Translations under genes and position numbers: made by a program
Notes under the pieces: model-generated
Database searches by the model: none
What the model saw: the letters and a program-made list of their open reading frames with translations, nothing else
Told to the model about the DNA's origin: nothing
Shown here: positions 35,874 to 44,549 of the stretch, one piece after another
Layout of the letters: every line of letters starts with the position of its first letter
Numbering within the stretch: the stretch's first letter is position 1
Origin: Maricaulis sp048270265
Lineage (GTDB): Bacteria; Pseudomonadota; Alphaproteobacteria; Caulobacterales; Maricaulaceae
DNA length: 64,000 nt
Direction of reading: 5' to 3'
Assembly (NCBI RefSeq): GCF_048270265.1
Contig: NZ_JBLWTD010000008.1
Coordinates: 1-64,000, forward strand

Positions 35874-36803
35874 TCAGGCCTTGCCGGCGGTCGATGCTGT
35901 GCGGGTCAGGGCCCTTTGCACCAGCCAGACGCCCAGAAGGATCATCGGGATGGAGAGCAGCATGCCCATGGTGACATGGCCGCGCAGGAATTCCGGCATG
36001 TGGGCATCGGGTTCACGCACGGTCTCCAGCAGGGCGCGGAACAGGCCATAGCACATCAGGAACAGGCCGGCATTCAGGCCCGGTTTCTCGAGCGAGCGGA
36101 ATTTCCAGGTCGCCAGATTGATGATCGCGAACAGGATCAGCCCTTCCAGGGCCGCTTCATAAAGCTGGCTGGGATGGCGTGGCAGGCAGAGCGGGTCGCT
36201 GGAGAAGGTCATCGCCCAGGGCAGGTCGGTTGGACGGCCCCACAGCTCGCCATTGATGAAATTGGCAATGCGGCCAAAGAACAGGCCGATCGGCGTCACC
36301 ACCGCGGCGGCATCGCCGATGCGCAACAGGTCGAGCTTTTGCCGGCGGGCATAGACGAAGAGCGTCACCGCGACGCCGATCAAGCCGCCATGGAAGGCCA
36401 TGCCGCCCTCGGTAATGCCGGTGACGGCCCAGAGCAGGCGATCGACCATGCTGTCGGGGACGAGCATGGCACCGCGCAGGCCGGTCGCCATGTATTCCCA
36501 TGCATAAAATACCACATAGCCGAGCCGGCCGCCGACAATGACCCCCAGCGTCGCCCAGACCAGGAGATCGTCAACCTGGAGCTCGGTGAAGGGTGATTTC
36601 GGCTTTTTGGTTCCCGGTGCGTGCCAGATCGCCGGGCGCCTCGACAGCAGCGTCATATAGCGCCAGCCTAGCAGCAGGCCGGCGATATAGGCCAGCGCAT
36701 ACCAGCGCAGGTCAAACCTCAGATCGAGGCCGAACAGTTCGAACGGGCCGATCGTGAACAGGATCGGATCGATGAGGTCGAAGCTGGCAGGGCAATATTG
36801 CAT
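35874..36803 (-). CDS. lgt: prolipoprotein diacylglyceryl transferase
   Basis: 309 residues, about seven membrane helices. Attaches diacylglycerol to the lipobox Cys of prelipoproteins. The invariant GRIANFINGELWGRPTDLPW and HGGLIGV are present, with LRWYALAYIAGLLLGW near the N-terminus. ATG at 36803; the upstream 139-residue extension overlaps the divergent ubiK gene and is spurious. One likely substrate in this window is the lipoprotein at 60670-61692. Confidence 0.96.
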   Translation of the reverse strand: MQYCPASFDLIDPILFTIGPFELFGLDLRFDLRWYALAYIAGLLLGWRYMTLLSRRPAIWHAPGTKKPKSPFTELQVDDLLVWATLGVIVGGRLGYVVFYAWEYMATGLRGAMLVPDSMVDRLLWAVTGITEGGMAFHGGLIGVAVTLFVYARRQKLDLLRIGDAAAVVTPIGLFFGRIANFINGELWGRPTDLPWAMTFSSDPLCLPRHPSQLYEAALEGLILFAIINLATWKFRSLEKPGLNAGLFLMCYGLFRALLETVREPDAHMPEFLRGHVTMGMLLSIPMILLGVWLVQRALTRTASTAGKA

Positions 36804-36908
36804 GGGCAATCCCGGGGACAAGATGCAGATGTGACGCAAGGGCGCGTTGCGCTTTTTCGCTCGGCACCGCATATAGGCGTCTGTGATACACACTAATGGC
36901 TTTCTTTG

Positions 36909-37217
36909 ATGCAAACGCGCAACCCGCTTCTGAATGATTTCGCTGAACTGATGACGGATGCCTTCGGCGCCGCCCAGGCGGTTGGCGAGGAAGCACGCAC
37001 GGCCATGCGGGCCCAGGCCGACCGCTTCATCGCGGATATGGACCTGGTCAGCCGCGAGGAATTCGATGTGGTCAAGGCTGCGCTGGCCGAGGCGCGCGGC
37101 GAGATCGAAACGCTCAATGCCCGGATCGCCGCGCTGGAAACGGCCGGTACGGCGCGTCCGGCGACCCGCAAACGCAAGCCTGCTGCAAAGACCGCAGCAG
37201 CGAAATCCACAGACTGA
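36909..37217 (+). CDS. ubiK: UbiK family accessory factor (BMFP domain)
   Basis: 102 residues. N-terminal MQTRNPLLNDFAELMTDAFG and a coiled coil (LVSREEFDVVKAALAEARGE, then IETLNARIAALE) typify UbiK/YqiC, which assists ubiquinone synthesis. A basic Lys/Ala tail follows. Start ATG at 36909; the TTG directly before it is in frame. Divergent from lgt across 105 nt. Confidence 0.9.
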   Translation: MQTRNPLLNDFAELMTDAFGAAQAVGEEARTAMRAQADRFIADMDLVSREEFDVVKAALAEARGEIETLNARIAALETAGTARPATRKRKPAAKTAAAKSTD

Positions 37218-37311
37218 CACCGCGCACCCAGCGCTTTTTATTGCGCCTGCAGCGGCGTGGTCATACCGTTCCAGCGGTGTGAGTCGCCGCGCAGACGAAG
37301 GAGACTACGCC

Positions 37312-37815
37312 ATGGACCTGCTGGCAGATGAATACGCTCCGGCGACATCGGATCCGCTTGATGCGGTCGAGCAGGCCGTGATTGCCGAGCAATATCCCTA
37401 TGATCGTGAAGAGAATGGCGAATTGCACCTCAGCGTCCCCGGCGCCTGGCGCGATCACCAGATGTGGTTCGCCTGGCGTCCCGAGCTCGACGCACTGCAT
37501 ATCTGCTCCAGTCTCGACCTGAAAGTGACCAGCAACCGCTTTCGCGATATCTGCGAACTGGTGGCCCGGCTCAATGAAAAACTCTGGCTGGGGCATTTTG
37601 ACGTCTGGGTCGAGGATGGCAGCGTGGTATACCGTCACGCGATTTCCCTGCCCGCCGGCGAGACCGTCTCTCCGGCCCAGGCCGCGACGATGATTGCCGC
37701 GGCCCAGGAAGCGGGCGAGCGTTTTTACCCCGCATTCCACTTCCTGATCTGGGGCGGAAAAAATGTCGAGGAAGCAACCGCGGCAGCGATGTTCGAAACT
37801 GCCGGTGAGGCCTGA
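37312..37815 (+). CDS. YbjN domain protein
   Basis: 167 residues, all-soluble YbjN/T3SS-chaperone-like fold. WFAWRPELDALHICSSLDLK, ELVARLNEKLWLGHFDVWVE and AGERFYPAFHFLIWGGK are characteristic. AAGGAGA lies just upstream of the ATG. 8 nt ahead of proC, so likely the same transcript. Function unknown; YbjN relatives affect motility or stress in other bacteria. Confidence 0.88.
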   Translation: MDLLADEYAPATSDPLDAVEQAVIAEQYPYDREENGELHLSVPGAWRDHQMWFAWRPELDALHICSSLDLKVTSNRFRDICELVARLNEKLWLGHFDVWVEDGSVVYRHAISLPAGETVSPAQAATMIAAAQEAGERFYPAFHFLIWGGKNVEEATAAAMFETAGEA

Positions 37816-37823
37816 CACAGACG

Positions 37824-38666
37824 ATGACGACTTCGACCAAGATTGCACTGATCGGCGCCGGCAATATGGGCGGCGCCCTGGTCGCGGGCTGGCTGCGCAC
37901 CAAGCGTAGTGGCGTTGCGCCACAGGATCTTCTCCTGATCGACCCGGCTCCGGCCGATGCGGTCCAGGATCTGATCGCCCGGCACGGACTGCGCCATGCG
38001 ACCGCGGCGACTGCGAAATTGCTGGCGGATACCGATCTGCTCGTGCTCGCGGTCAAGCCGCAGGCGCTGGAGAAGATCGCCATCGCCCTCGCGCCGGTCC
38101 TGCCGGCGAATTGTGCGATCCTGTCGGTGATGGCCGGCGTGACCATGACCCGGCTGGGCACCATGTTCGGCGACCGCCCGGTCGTGCGCGCCATGTCCAA
38201 CACGGCAGCCGCACTCGGTGCCGGGATCAGCGTCTGCGTCGCCAATGATGCCGGCGCCTCGATCGAGAAACTCGTCACGCGCCTGCTCAAGCCTGCCGGT
38301 CCGGTGGAATGGGTCACCGACGAGCGCCTGGTCGGTTCGGCCACGGCCGTCTCCGGTTCGGGCCCGGCCTATGTCTTTCTGCTCGCCGAGGCGCTGGCCG
38401 GTGCCGGCTTCGCCGAAGGCCTGCCGCGCGACCTCGCCGAAAAACTGGCGCGCCAGACGATTATCGGTGCCGGTGCGCTGCTGGCCGGCTCTGACAAGAC
38501 GCCCCAGGAATTGCGCCGCTCCGTCACATCGCCGGGTGGAACCACCCAGGCCGCGATCGACGTGCTGATGGGCGGCGGTGGCGGTCTGCCCGAACTCGTC
38601 CGCCAGGCCGTCTCGGCCGCCGAACGCCGCTCGCGGCAAATGGGCGCCGAACCTCCGGGACGGTAG
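37824..38666 (+). CDS. proC: pyrroline-5-carboxylate reductase
   Basis: 280 residues. Last step of proline synthesis (NAD(P)H-dependent). The N-terminal Rossmann motif IGAGNMGGALVAGWL (11-25), VKPQALEKI, and C-terminal SGSGPAYVFLLAEALAGAG with TSPGGTTQAAIDVL are standard. A perfect-arm hairpin lies 13-38 nt after the stop. Confidence 0.95.
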   Translation: MTTSTKIALIGAGNMGGALVAGWLRTKRSGVAPQDLLLIDPAPADAVQDLIARHGLRHATAATAKLLADTDLLVLAVKPQALEKIAIALAPVLPANCAILSVMAGVTMTRLGTMFGDRPVVRAMSNTAAALGAGISVCVANDAGASIEKLVTRLLKPAGPVEWVTDERLVGSATAVSGSGPAYVFLLAEALAGAGFAEGLPRDLAEKLARQTIIGAGALLAGSDKTPQELRRSVTSPGGTTQAAIDVLMGGGGGLPELVRQAVSAAERRSRQMGAEPPGR

Positions 38667-38678
38667 TCGTTTGAGCCC

Positions 38679-38704
38679 GTCATCCTGACTTGCGTCGGGA
38701 TGAC
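38679..38704. repeat. inverted repeat after proC
   Basis: GTCATCC and GGATGAC arms (7 bp) with a 12-base loop, between proC (+) and the sensor-kinase gene (-). GTCATCC-type palindromes of this kind are dispersed elements in alphaproteobacteria; one further relative is at 51915-51970. Confidence 0.45.
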
Positions 38705-38745
38705 GCAGGATTATTGGCAGAAGCCGGGGACAGGTGGCGCCCCCA

Positions 38746-40065
38746 TCACCCCGGCAAACTCAAACAGGCCCGCAAGCCCCCCATCGGGCTCTCGCTCAAC
38801 CGGATATCGCCGCCATGCCCGCGTGCCACATCGCGGGCGATGGCGAGACCCAGCCCAACCCCCTTGCGGTTGGGGTTGCGGCTTTCATCCAGGCGGTTGA
38901 AGGGTTTGAGGGCGTCTTCGTATTGGTCGGGCGGGATGCCGGGGCCGTCATCATCGACGAGGATCTCGATCCGGTTGGCGTCGGCGCGGCGGATGGAGAC
39001 GGCGACGTTTTCGGCGTGTTCGCGGGCGTTATTGACCAGGTTGGAAAGCGAGCGCTTGACCGAGCCGGGGCGGATATCGGCCTCGATCGGATCGCCGGCC
39101 ACCAGATCGATATGATGGCCGCTGCGGCGGGCATCCTCGATCACTTCGCTGACCAGGGCGACCAGATCAGTGCGGGCGGTTTCCTCATTCGCCTGGCCGC
39201 GGGCGAAATCGAGATACTCGTCGAGCATTTCCTGCATTTCGGTGATGTCGCGCTTGGCATCCTCGCGCTCGGGCGTGTCGGGCATCAGGGCGAGCTGCAG
39301 CCGCAGGCGCGTCAGCGGCGTACGCAAGTCATGGCTGACACCGGCGAGCAGGGCGGTGCGTTGTTCCAGCTGACGCCGGATGCGGTCGCGCATTTTCAGG
39401 AAGGCATGGGCGGCCTGGCGTACTTCGGTGGCGCCGGCGGGGCGGAAATGCGCCACATCCTGGCCACGGCCGAATTGCTCTGCCGCATCGGCCAGTCGCC
39501 GGATCGGTTTGACCTGGTTGCGGATGAAGACGACCGAGATTCCCGTCAGCAAGGTGGTGGCGCCGATGATCCATAGCAGGAAGATATTCCCCGTGGTCGC
39601 AAACACCCGCTCACGCAGGGCGATGAAGCGCAGGACGCCGCCATCAACCTCGACGCGGATGTCGACATAATTGGGATAGCGCGTGGTATCGAACCAGAAA
39701 TTCTGTTCCAGCTGACCGGAGAGCGCGCGCTGCAGCGTGCGGTCGAGCGTTCGGAAGAAGGAGGAGCGCCGCGAGGTGGGCAGGGTCTCGCCCGGGCGGA
39801 CATCGACCGAGAGCCGCATCGTCGCCATGGCGATTTCCGACTGGCGCCGGAAGGCTTCGGGATTGGCGAAGTCGTCCTCGTACAGCGTCGTCATCATGGC
39901 GATATCGCCGGCAATTCCCTCCGACAGCCGGCTGGTCACCGTCTCCCAGTGTTGCTCGAAAAATGACCACACGACCGCGATCTGCATCAGCGCGACGGGC
40001 AGCACGAAGATCAGCAGGGTGCGGGCGAACAGGCCGCGCGGCAGGAAGCGGCGGAACAGGCTCAT
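38746..40065 (-). CDS. sensor histidine kinase, EnvZ-like
   Basis: 439 residues. Helix 1 (12-34), a periplasmic domain to about 160, helix 2 (161-180), a HAMP segment, HisKA with phosphoacceptor H245 (AGVSHDLRTPLTRLRLQL), and HATPase_c boxes SNLVNNAREHA, DDGPGIP and GVGLGLAIARDVA. ATG at 40065. Seven nt behind its response regulator gene on the same strand, so a cognate pair. Signal unknown; the membrane layout suits an envelope or osmotic signal. Confidence 0.92.
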   Translation of the reverse strand: MSLFRRFLPRGLFARTLLIFVLPVALMQIAVVWSFFEQHWETVTSRLSEGIAGDIAMMTTLYEDDFANPEAFRRQSEIAMATMRLSVDVRPGETLPTSRRSSFFRTLDRTLQRALSGQLEQNFWFDTTRYPNYVDIRVEVDGGVLRFIALRERVFATTGNIFLLWIIGATTLLTGISVVFIRNQVKPIRRLADAAEQFGRGQDVAHFRPAGATEVRQAAHAFLKMRDRIRRQLEQRTALLAGVSHDLRTPLTRLRLQLALMPDTPEREDAKRDITEMQEMLDEYLDFARGQANEETARTDLVALVSEVIEDARRSGHHIDLVAGDPIEADIRPGSVKRSLSNLVNNAREHAENVAVSIRRADANRIEILVDDDGPGIPPDQYEDALKPFNRLDESRNPNRKGVGLGLAIARDVARGHGGDIRLSESPMGGLRACLSLPG

Positions 40066-40072
40066 CGCCGCC

Positions 40073-40774
40073 TCACGGATCGAAGACCGGATCAGCGGCG
40101 AGCTTGTAGCCCTCGCCGCGAACCGTCTGCAGGTGCATGGGTTCCTTGGGATCGTCTTCGATCTTGCGGCGCAGACGGGTGACCTGGACATCCACCGCAC
40201 GCTCGCCGCCACCGGTGCGGTCCGACAGGGTCAGGCGCGAGACCACCTGGCCGGGCATGGAGGCCAGCGCTGCGAGCAGGGCGGCCTCGCCGCCGGTCAG
40301 GCGCACGGGCGTGCCGGCCCGTTGCAGCATTTCGCGTTCGATATCGAATTCCCAGGGGCCGAAGCTGACGCGCTTGATGGCGGCGGCTGTGGGCCGGGCC
40401 CGGCGCAGGATGGCGTGGATGCGCAGTGCCAGCTCTTCCGGCTCGAAGGGTTTGGGCAGGTAATCATCGGCGCCGAGGCTCAATCCCTTGATGCGGTCCT
40501 CGGCATCGCCGCGTGCGGTCAGCAGGATGATCGGGGTCTCGGCATGCTTGCGGATCGCCGTCGTCAGTTCGAACCCGTTCATGCCCGGCATCATCACATC
40601 AAGGATCAGCAGGTCAAAACTGAGCGAGTTGAGCGTCGAAAGGGCCTTGGTCGCGTTTGGCGCCGTCGATACGCGAAAGCCGCGGCCTTGCAGGAAGCGT
40701 TTGAGCAGGGCCCGGATCCGGTCGTCATCATCGACCACGAGGATATGGGCTTCGTCACCAGCGGTCTCGGCCAT
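40073..40774 (-). CDS. OmpR family response regulator
   Basis: 233 residues. Receiver domain with ILVVDDDDRI, phosphoacceptor Asp in LLILDVMMPGMNG and KP in YLPKPFE, then a winged-helix domain (LTGGEAALLAALASMPGQVV, ERAVDVQVTRLRRKIEDDP, VRGEGYKL). ATG at 40774 follows GGGAG; the TTG at 40786 is disfavoured. Paired with the kinase gene downstream. Orthologous to OmpR-like regulators; target genes not visible. Confidence 0.94.
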   Translation of the reverse strand: MAETAGDEAHILVVDDDDRIRALLKRFLQGRGFRVSTAPNATKALSTLNSLSFDLLILDVMMPGMNGFELTTAIRKHAETPIILLTARGDAEDRIKGLSLGADDYLPKPFEPEELALRIHAILRRARPTAAAIKRVSFGPWEFDIEREMLQRAGTPVRLTGGEAALLAALASMPGQVVSRLTLSDRTGGGERAVDVQVTRLRRKIEDDPKEPMHLQTVRGEGYKLAADPVFDP

Positions 40775-40809
40775 GCCATCTCCCAAAGCTGATCGTGCAG
40801 CATGGCCTG

Positions 40810-40840
40810 TGCGGGCCGCTTGCTCAAGATGCGGCCCGCA
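40810..40840. repeat. strong GC hairpin between pgsA and the response regulator
   Basis: Perfect 10-bp arms TGCGGGCCGC and GCGGCCCGCA, 11-base loop. On the minus strand it follows pgsA and precedes the response-regulator gene. No T-run: a U-less terminator, or a regulatory structure of the kinase operon leader. Confidence 0.5.
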
Positions 40841-40852
40841 CCGGACCGGTGA

Positions 40853-41452
40853 CTATTTGCGAAAATAATTCCACGCCGTCAGCAGGCTCAGCGCCGCGGT
40901 GACCCAGAGCGCAGCGATCCAGACCAGCAGCACGGCATCATGGCTCGACCAGCCCAGTGGCTGGGCGATGAGCGGGAAGCCGGCGACGATCATCGCCAGG
41001 GCGGTTTTCAGCTTGGCGGCCGGCGAGACGGCGAGGGAGGTGCCCGCAGCGGCACCAGGCAGCAGGCGCGCTGCAGTCATGGCCGCATCGCGCGCCACCA
41101 GGGCAAAGACCGGCACGGCGATATCAATTGGCGCGCCCAGGATGAGCATGTAGACGATCAGATAGGCGTCCACGAGCAGCTTGTCGGCGATCGGGTCGAG
41201 AATCTCGCCGAGGGTGGAGCCCGCATTCCAGCGCCGCGCCAGATAGCCGTCGAGCCAGTCGGTCGCTGCGGCGATGATGAAGGCCGCGACGGCGAAGCCG
41301 GCCAGACCCCGCGCCGCCAGTACCGGATCGCCCAGCCAGAGCGGCACGGCCCCGCTCAGGGACCACTGATAGGAGGTCCACAGCGCCACAGCGCCGCCGA
41401 GCGCCAGGAGAATGCGCAGGATTGTCAGTGTATTGGGGATCTGGCGGTGCAT
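40853..41452 (-). CDS. pgsA: CDP-diacylglycerol--glycerol-3-phosphate 3-phosphatidyltransferase
   Basis: 199 residues, inner membrane. Makes phosphatidylglycerophosphate. The CDP-alcohol phosphotransferase motif DWLDGYLARRWNAGSTLGEILD is nearly complete: D-G-x2-A-R-x8-G-x3-D-x3-D including PIADKLL. ATG at 41452 with AGAGG inside the end of uvrC, 5 nt after the uvrC stop, so the two are coupled, an order also common in other proteobacteria. Confidence 0.94.
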   Translation of the reverse strand: MHRQIPNTLTILRILLALGGAVALWTSYQWSLSGAVPLWLGDPVLAARGLAGFAVAAFIIAAATDWLDGYLARRWNAGSTLGEILDPIADKLLVDAYLIVYMLILGAPIDIAVPVFALVARDAAMTAARLLPGAAAGTSLAVSPAAKLKTALAMIVAGFPLIAQPLGWSSHDAVLLVWIAALWVTAALSLLTAWNYFRK

Positions 41453-41457
41453 CACAT

Positions 41458-43350
41458 CTACCTCTGGAACCAGTCGTGGATACGTTTGGCCATCGCTTTG
41501 GAGACGCCGTCAACCGCTTCCAGATCGGCCAGCGCCGCATCGCGCACCGATTTGGCCGAGCCGAAATGCGCCAGCAAGGCTTTTTTGCGCGACGGGCCGA
41601 TGCCCGGCACATCATCGAGCGGATTGTCCGCCATCTGTTTCTTGCGCTTGGCCCGGTGGCCACCAATCGCGAAGCGGTGGGCCTCGTCGCGCAGTCTTTG
41701 CAGATAGTAGAGCACCGGATCCTTCTGCGGCAATTTGAAGGGCGGTTTGCCGGGCAGGTAGAAGGCCTCGCGCCCGGCATCGCGCTCGGGGCCCTTGGCG
41801 ATGGCTGCGATGCAGATATCGCTGATGCCGAGTTCCTCGGCCACGCCCATCACCTTGGACAATTGCCCGGCACCGCCATCGATCAGGATCAGGTCGGGCA
41901 CGGGCGCGCCATCGTCGCGCTCCTTGATCAGGCGCGAGAAACGCCGCCGCAGCATCGCCGCCATCATCGCGAAATCATCATTGGTGGCGGCGTCGCTACC
42001 GGTCATGTTGAAGCGGCGATAATGGTTTTTCTCGAAGCCCTCGGGCCCGGCGACGATCATCGCGCCCAGCGCATTCGTGCCCTGGATGTGGGAATTGTCA
42101 TAGACCTCGATACGCTGGGGCAGGGTCTCGAGATTGAAGACGCGCTGTACGCCCTTGAGCAGATGCGCCTGCGAGGCGCTCTCCGACAGCTTGCGTGCCA
42201 GCGCCTCGCGCGCATTGGCCTCGGTGCGTTCGACCAGCTTGCGCTTTTCGCCGCGGACCGGGCGGTGCAGCGTGACCTTGCGGTCGGCCTTCAGGCTCAG
42301 CGCCTCGGCCAGCAGGTCCGCATCCTCGACATCATGCGACATCAGGATCAGGCCCGGCGGCGGCTTGTTGTCATAGAATTGCGCGATGAAGGCGGCGAGG
42401 ACCTCGCCCGTCCCGACCTCGCTGTCATGGCGCGGGAAGAAGGACTGGTTGCCCCAGTTCTGGCCGGCGCGGAAGAAGAAGACCTGGACGCAGGAGCGGC
42501 CGCCATCCTGGGCGACGGCGATGACATCGGCTTCCTCGACGCCTTCCGGATTGATGCCCTGGTCGGTGGTCACCGCCGCGATGGCGCGGATGCGGTCGCG
42601 CAGGCGCGCGGCGCTCTCGTAATCGAGGGCCTCGGCGGCGTCTGCCATGCGTTGCTGCAGGTCCTCGCGCAGGGCGTTGGACTTGCCCCGCAGGAAATCC
42701 GTCGCCTGGGAGACCAGCTCGTTATAGGCCTCCGGTTCGATCAGGCCGACACACGGCGCGGCGCAGCGCTTGATCTGGTGCAGCATGCAGGGCCGGGTGC
42801 GGCCCTCATAGACGCTGTCGGAACAGGTGCGCACCAGGAAGGCCTTTTGCAGCGTGTTGAGCGTCTGGTTGACGGCGCCGACCGAGGCAAAGGGGCCGAA
42901 ATAATCGCCCCTGGCCTTGTGGGCGCCGCGATGCTTGAGCAATTGCGGCGCCTCATGATCGCGGCGGATCAGGATATAGGGGAAGCTCTTGTCGTCGCGC
43001 AGAAGAACATTATAGCGCGGCTTGAGACGCTTGATCAGATTGGCTTCAAGCAGCAGCGCCTCGGTCTCGGTCTCGGTGACGACGAATTCCATCGTCTTCG
43101 TCAGCGCGATCATCAGGGCGATACGGTTGGAATGGCCGCGCCCATTGGCATAATTGGAGACGCGGTTCTTCAGATTGCGCGCCTTGCCGACATACAAGAC
43201 CGTGCCATCCTCGGCGAACATGCGATAGACACCGGGCCTGGATGGCAGGTGTTTGACATAGTCGGCGATGATTTGCGCACCGCTGCGCGATTGCGCCGCC
43301 GGTGTGGACGCGTCATTTATCGGCTCAGAAGGTGTTTCAGGAGACGTCAT
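41458..43350 (-). CDS. uvrC: excinuclease ABC subunit C
   Basis: 630 residues. Nicks both sides of a DNA lesion in nucleotide excision repair. GIY-YIG nuclease domain (LPSRPGVYRMFAEDGTVLYV, then GKARNLKNRV), UVR motif, UvrC RNase-H-like core (VYDNSHIQGTNALGAMIV and LILIDGGAGQLS) and a C-terminal helix-hairpin-helix pair (DDVPGIGPSRKKALLAHFG and VDGVSKAMAKRIHDW). The ATG at 43350 overlaps the start codon of the divergent SDR gene and has no Shine-Dalgarno; upstream starts would run into the SDR gene. Confidence 0.94.
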   Translation of the reverse strand: MTSPETPSEPINDASTPAAQSRSGAQIIADYVKHLPSRPGVYRMFAEDGTVLYVGKARNLKNRVSNYANGRGHSNRIALMIALTKTMEFVVTETETEALLLEANLIKRLKPRYNVLLRDDKSFPYILIRRDHEAPQLLKHRGAHKARGDYFGPFASVGAVNQTLNTLQKAFLVRTCSDSVYEGRTRPCMLHQIKRCAAPCVGLIEPEAYNELVSQATDFLRGKSNALREDLQQRMADAAEALDYESAARLRDRIRAIAAVTTDQGINPEGVEEADVIAVAQDGGRSCVQVFFFRAGQNWGNQSFFPRHDSEVGTGEVLAAFIAQFYDNKPPPGLILMSHDVEDADLLAEALSLKADRKVTLHRPVRGEKRKLVERTEANAREALARKLSESASQAHLLKGVQRVFNLETLPQRIEVYDNSHIQGTNALGAMIVAGPEGFEKNHYRRFNMTGSDAATNDDFAMMAAMLRRRFSRLIKERDDGAPVPDLILIDGGAGQLSKVMGVAEELGISDICIAAIAKGPERDAGREAFYLPGKPPFKLPQKDPVLYYLQRLRDEAHRFAIGGHRAKRKKQMADNPLDDVPGIGPSRKKALLAHFGSAKSVRDAALADLEAVDGVSKAMAKRIHDWFQR

Positions 43351-44092
43351 GTCGGACAAGATCGCGCTCGTTACTGGTGGCGGCAAGCGCCTGGGTGCCA
43401 AAATTGCGCGCGCCCTGGCCGAGGATGGCTGGCACGTCATCATTCACTATAACAGCTCGGGCACGCAGGCACGTGCGATTGAAGCGGCGATTCGCGAAGC
43501 CGGCGGCAGTGCCAGCACGGTGCAGTTCGACCTGACCGCGAGTGACGGCGTCAAGGCCTTTGCAGACGGTCTCGGGCGCATCGATCTTCTGGTCAATTCG
43601 GCCTCGGTGTTCGAGCAGGACCGGCCGGAAGATGTCGAGGCCGGCCGCCTCGAGCACGCGCTGCGCGTCAATCTGATGGCGCCCGTCCTGCTGGGTGCCG
43701 CGATGGCGCAGCAACACCAGGCGCGCGGCGCGGGCTGCATCATCAACCTGCTGGACCAGAAGCTGTTCAATCTCAATCCGGACTTCTTCTCCTACACCCT
43801 TGCCAAACATGCCCTGCTGGGCGCCACGACCACGATGGCGATGGCCCTGGCCCCGCGCGTCCGGGTCAACGGGATCGCGCCGGGGCTGACCCTGCCGTCG
43901 GGCGGCCAGAGCCAGGCGGAGTTCGAACAGGCGCACCGGAGCAATCCGATGCAGGGCGGGTCGACGCCGGAGGATATTGTCAGGGCGGTCCGTTTCATCA
44001 TCGCCACGCCGTCGATGACCGGCGAGACCATCACGCTGGATGGCGGCGAGCATCTGATGCGGCGGCTGCGGGATGTCTCGATCGAGCCCTAG
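43349..44092 (+). CDS. SDR family oxidoreductase, pteridine/dihydromonapterin reductase-like
   Basis: 247 residues, Rossmann fold. ALVTGGGKRLGAKIARALAE is the NADPH-binding TGxxxRxG-type motif of the FolM/PTR1 branch, with LVNSASVFEQD and the catalytic YTLAKHALLG (Y-x3-K). INLLDQKLFNLNPDFFSY is typical of the pterin-reductase group. A clear AGGAG precedes the ATG. Convergent with folB downstream, which fits a role in reduced-pterin supply. Confidence 0.88.
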   Translation: MSDKIALVTGGGKRLGAKIARALAEDGWHVIIHYNSSGTQARAIEAAIREAGGSASTVQFDLTASDGVKAFADGLGRIDLLVNSASVFEQDRPEDVEAGRLEHALRVNLMAPVLLGAAMAQQHQARGAGCIINLLDQKLFNLNPDFFSYTLAKHALLGATTTMAMALAPRVRVNGIAPGLTLPSGGQSQAEFEQAHRSNPMQGGSTPEDIVRAVRFIIATPSMTGETITLDGGEHLMRRLRDVSIEP

Positions 44093-44127
44093 GCCGGAAC
44101 GGCGCCGGGGCTTGTGCGGGAAAGGCC

Positions 44128-44466
44128 CTAGAGCGTAACCCGGGCGACCACGGCGTCGCAGGCGACGGTGCGTGGTGACTTGGTCACTGAAACGGTCACT
44201 TGCTCGACATGGTCGAGGGCCTTGAGGCCTTCGGCGATCGCGACGCAGAGTGTTTCGGCCAGATTATAGTGCTGGGCGTCGACGACCTGGCGGGCGATGT
44301 CCGCGATATCGTCATAGCTCGCCGTTTCGGTGATCGAATCCCGTTGCGGCTTGCTGGCCAGGGCAATCTTCACATCGATGCGGATTTGCTGACGGCTATC
44401 CTGTTCGAAGCTGTGGATTCCGAGCGCAGCGTCCATCTGCAGGCCGACGACTTCGATTTCGATCAT
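44128..44466 (-). CDS. folB: dihydroneopterin aldolase
   Basis: 112 residues. FolB/FolX fold: EVVGLQMDAALGIHSFEQDS, SYDDIADIARQVVDAQHYNL, ETLCVAIAEGLKALDHVEQV and VSVTKSP. It acts on 7,8-dihydroneopterin in folate synthesis. Epimerase-only FolX is an alternative. Convergent with the SDR gene with a 35-nt gap. Confidence 0.87.
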   Translation of the reverse strand: MIEIEVVGLQMDAALGIHSFEQDSRQQIRIDVKIALASKPQRDSITETASYDDIADIARQVVDAQHYNLAETLCVAIAEGLKALDHVEQVTVSVTKSPRTVACDAVVARVTL

Positions 44467-44549
44467 GGATATCCGGCACCTTGCTCAGGAGAAGTGTGCG
44501 GTTGGATAGGTCATGATCGTGGCGCGATCAAGCAGGTCCGCGCAGGCGG

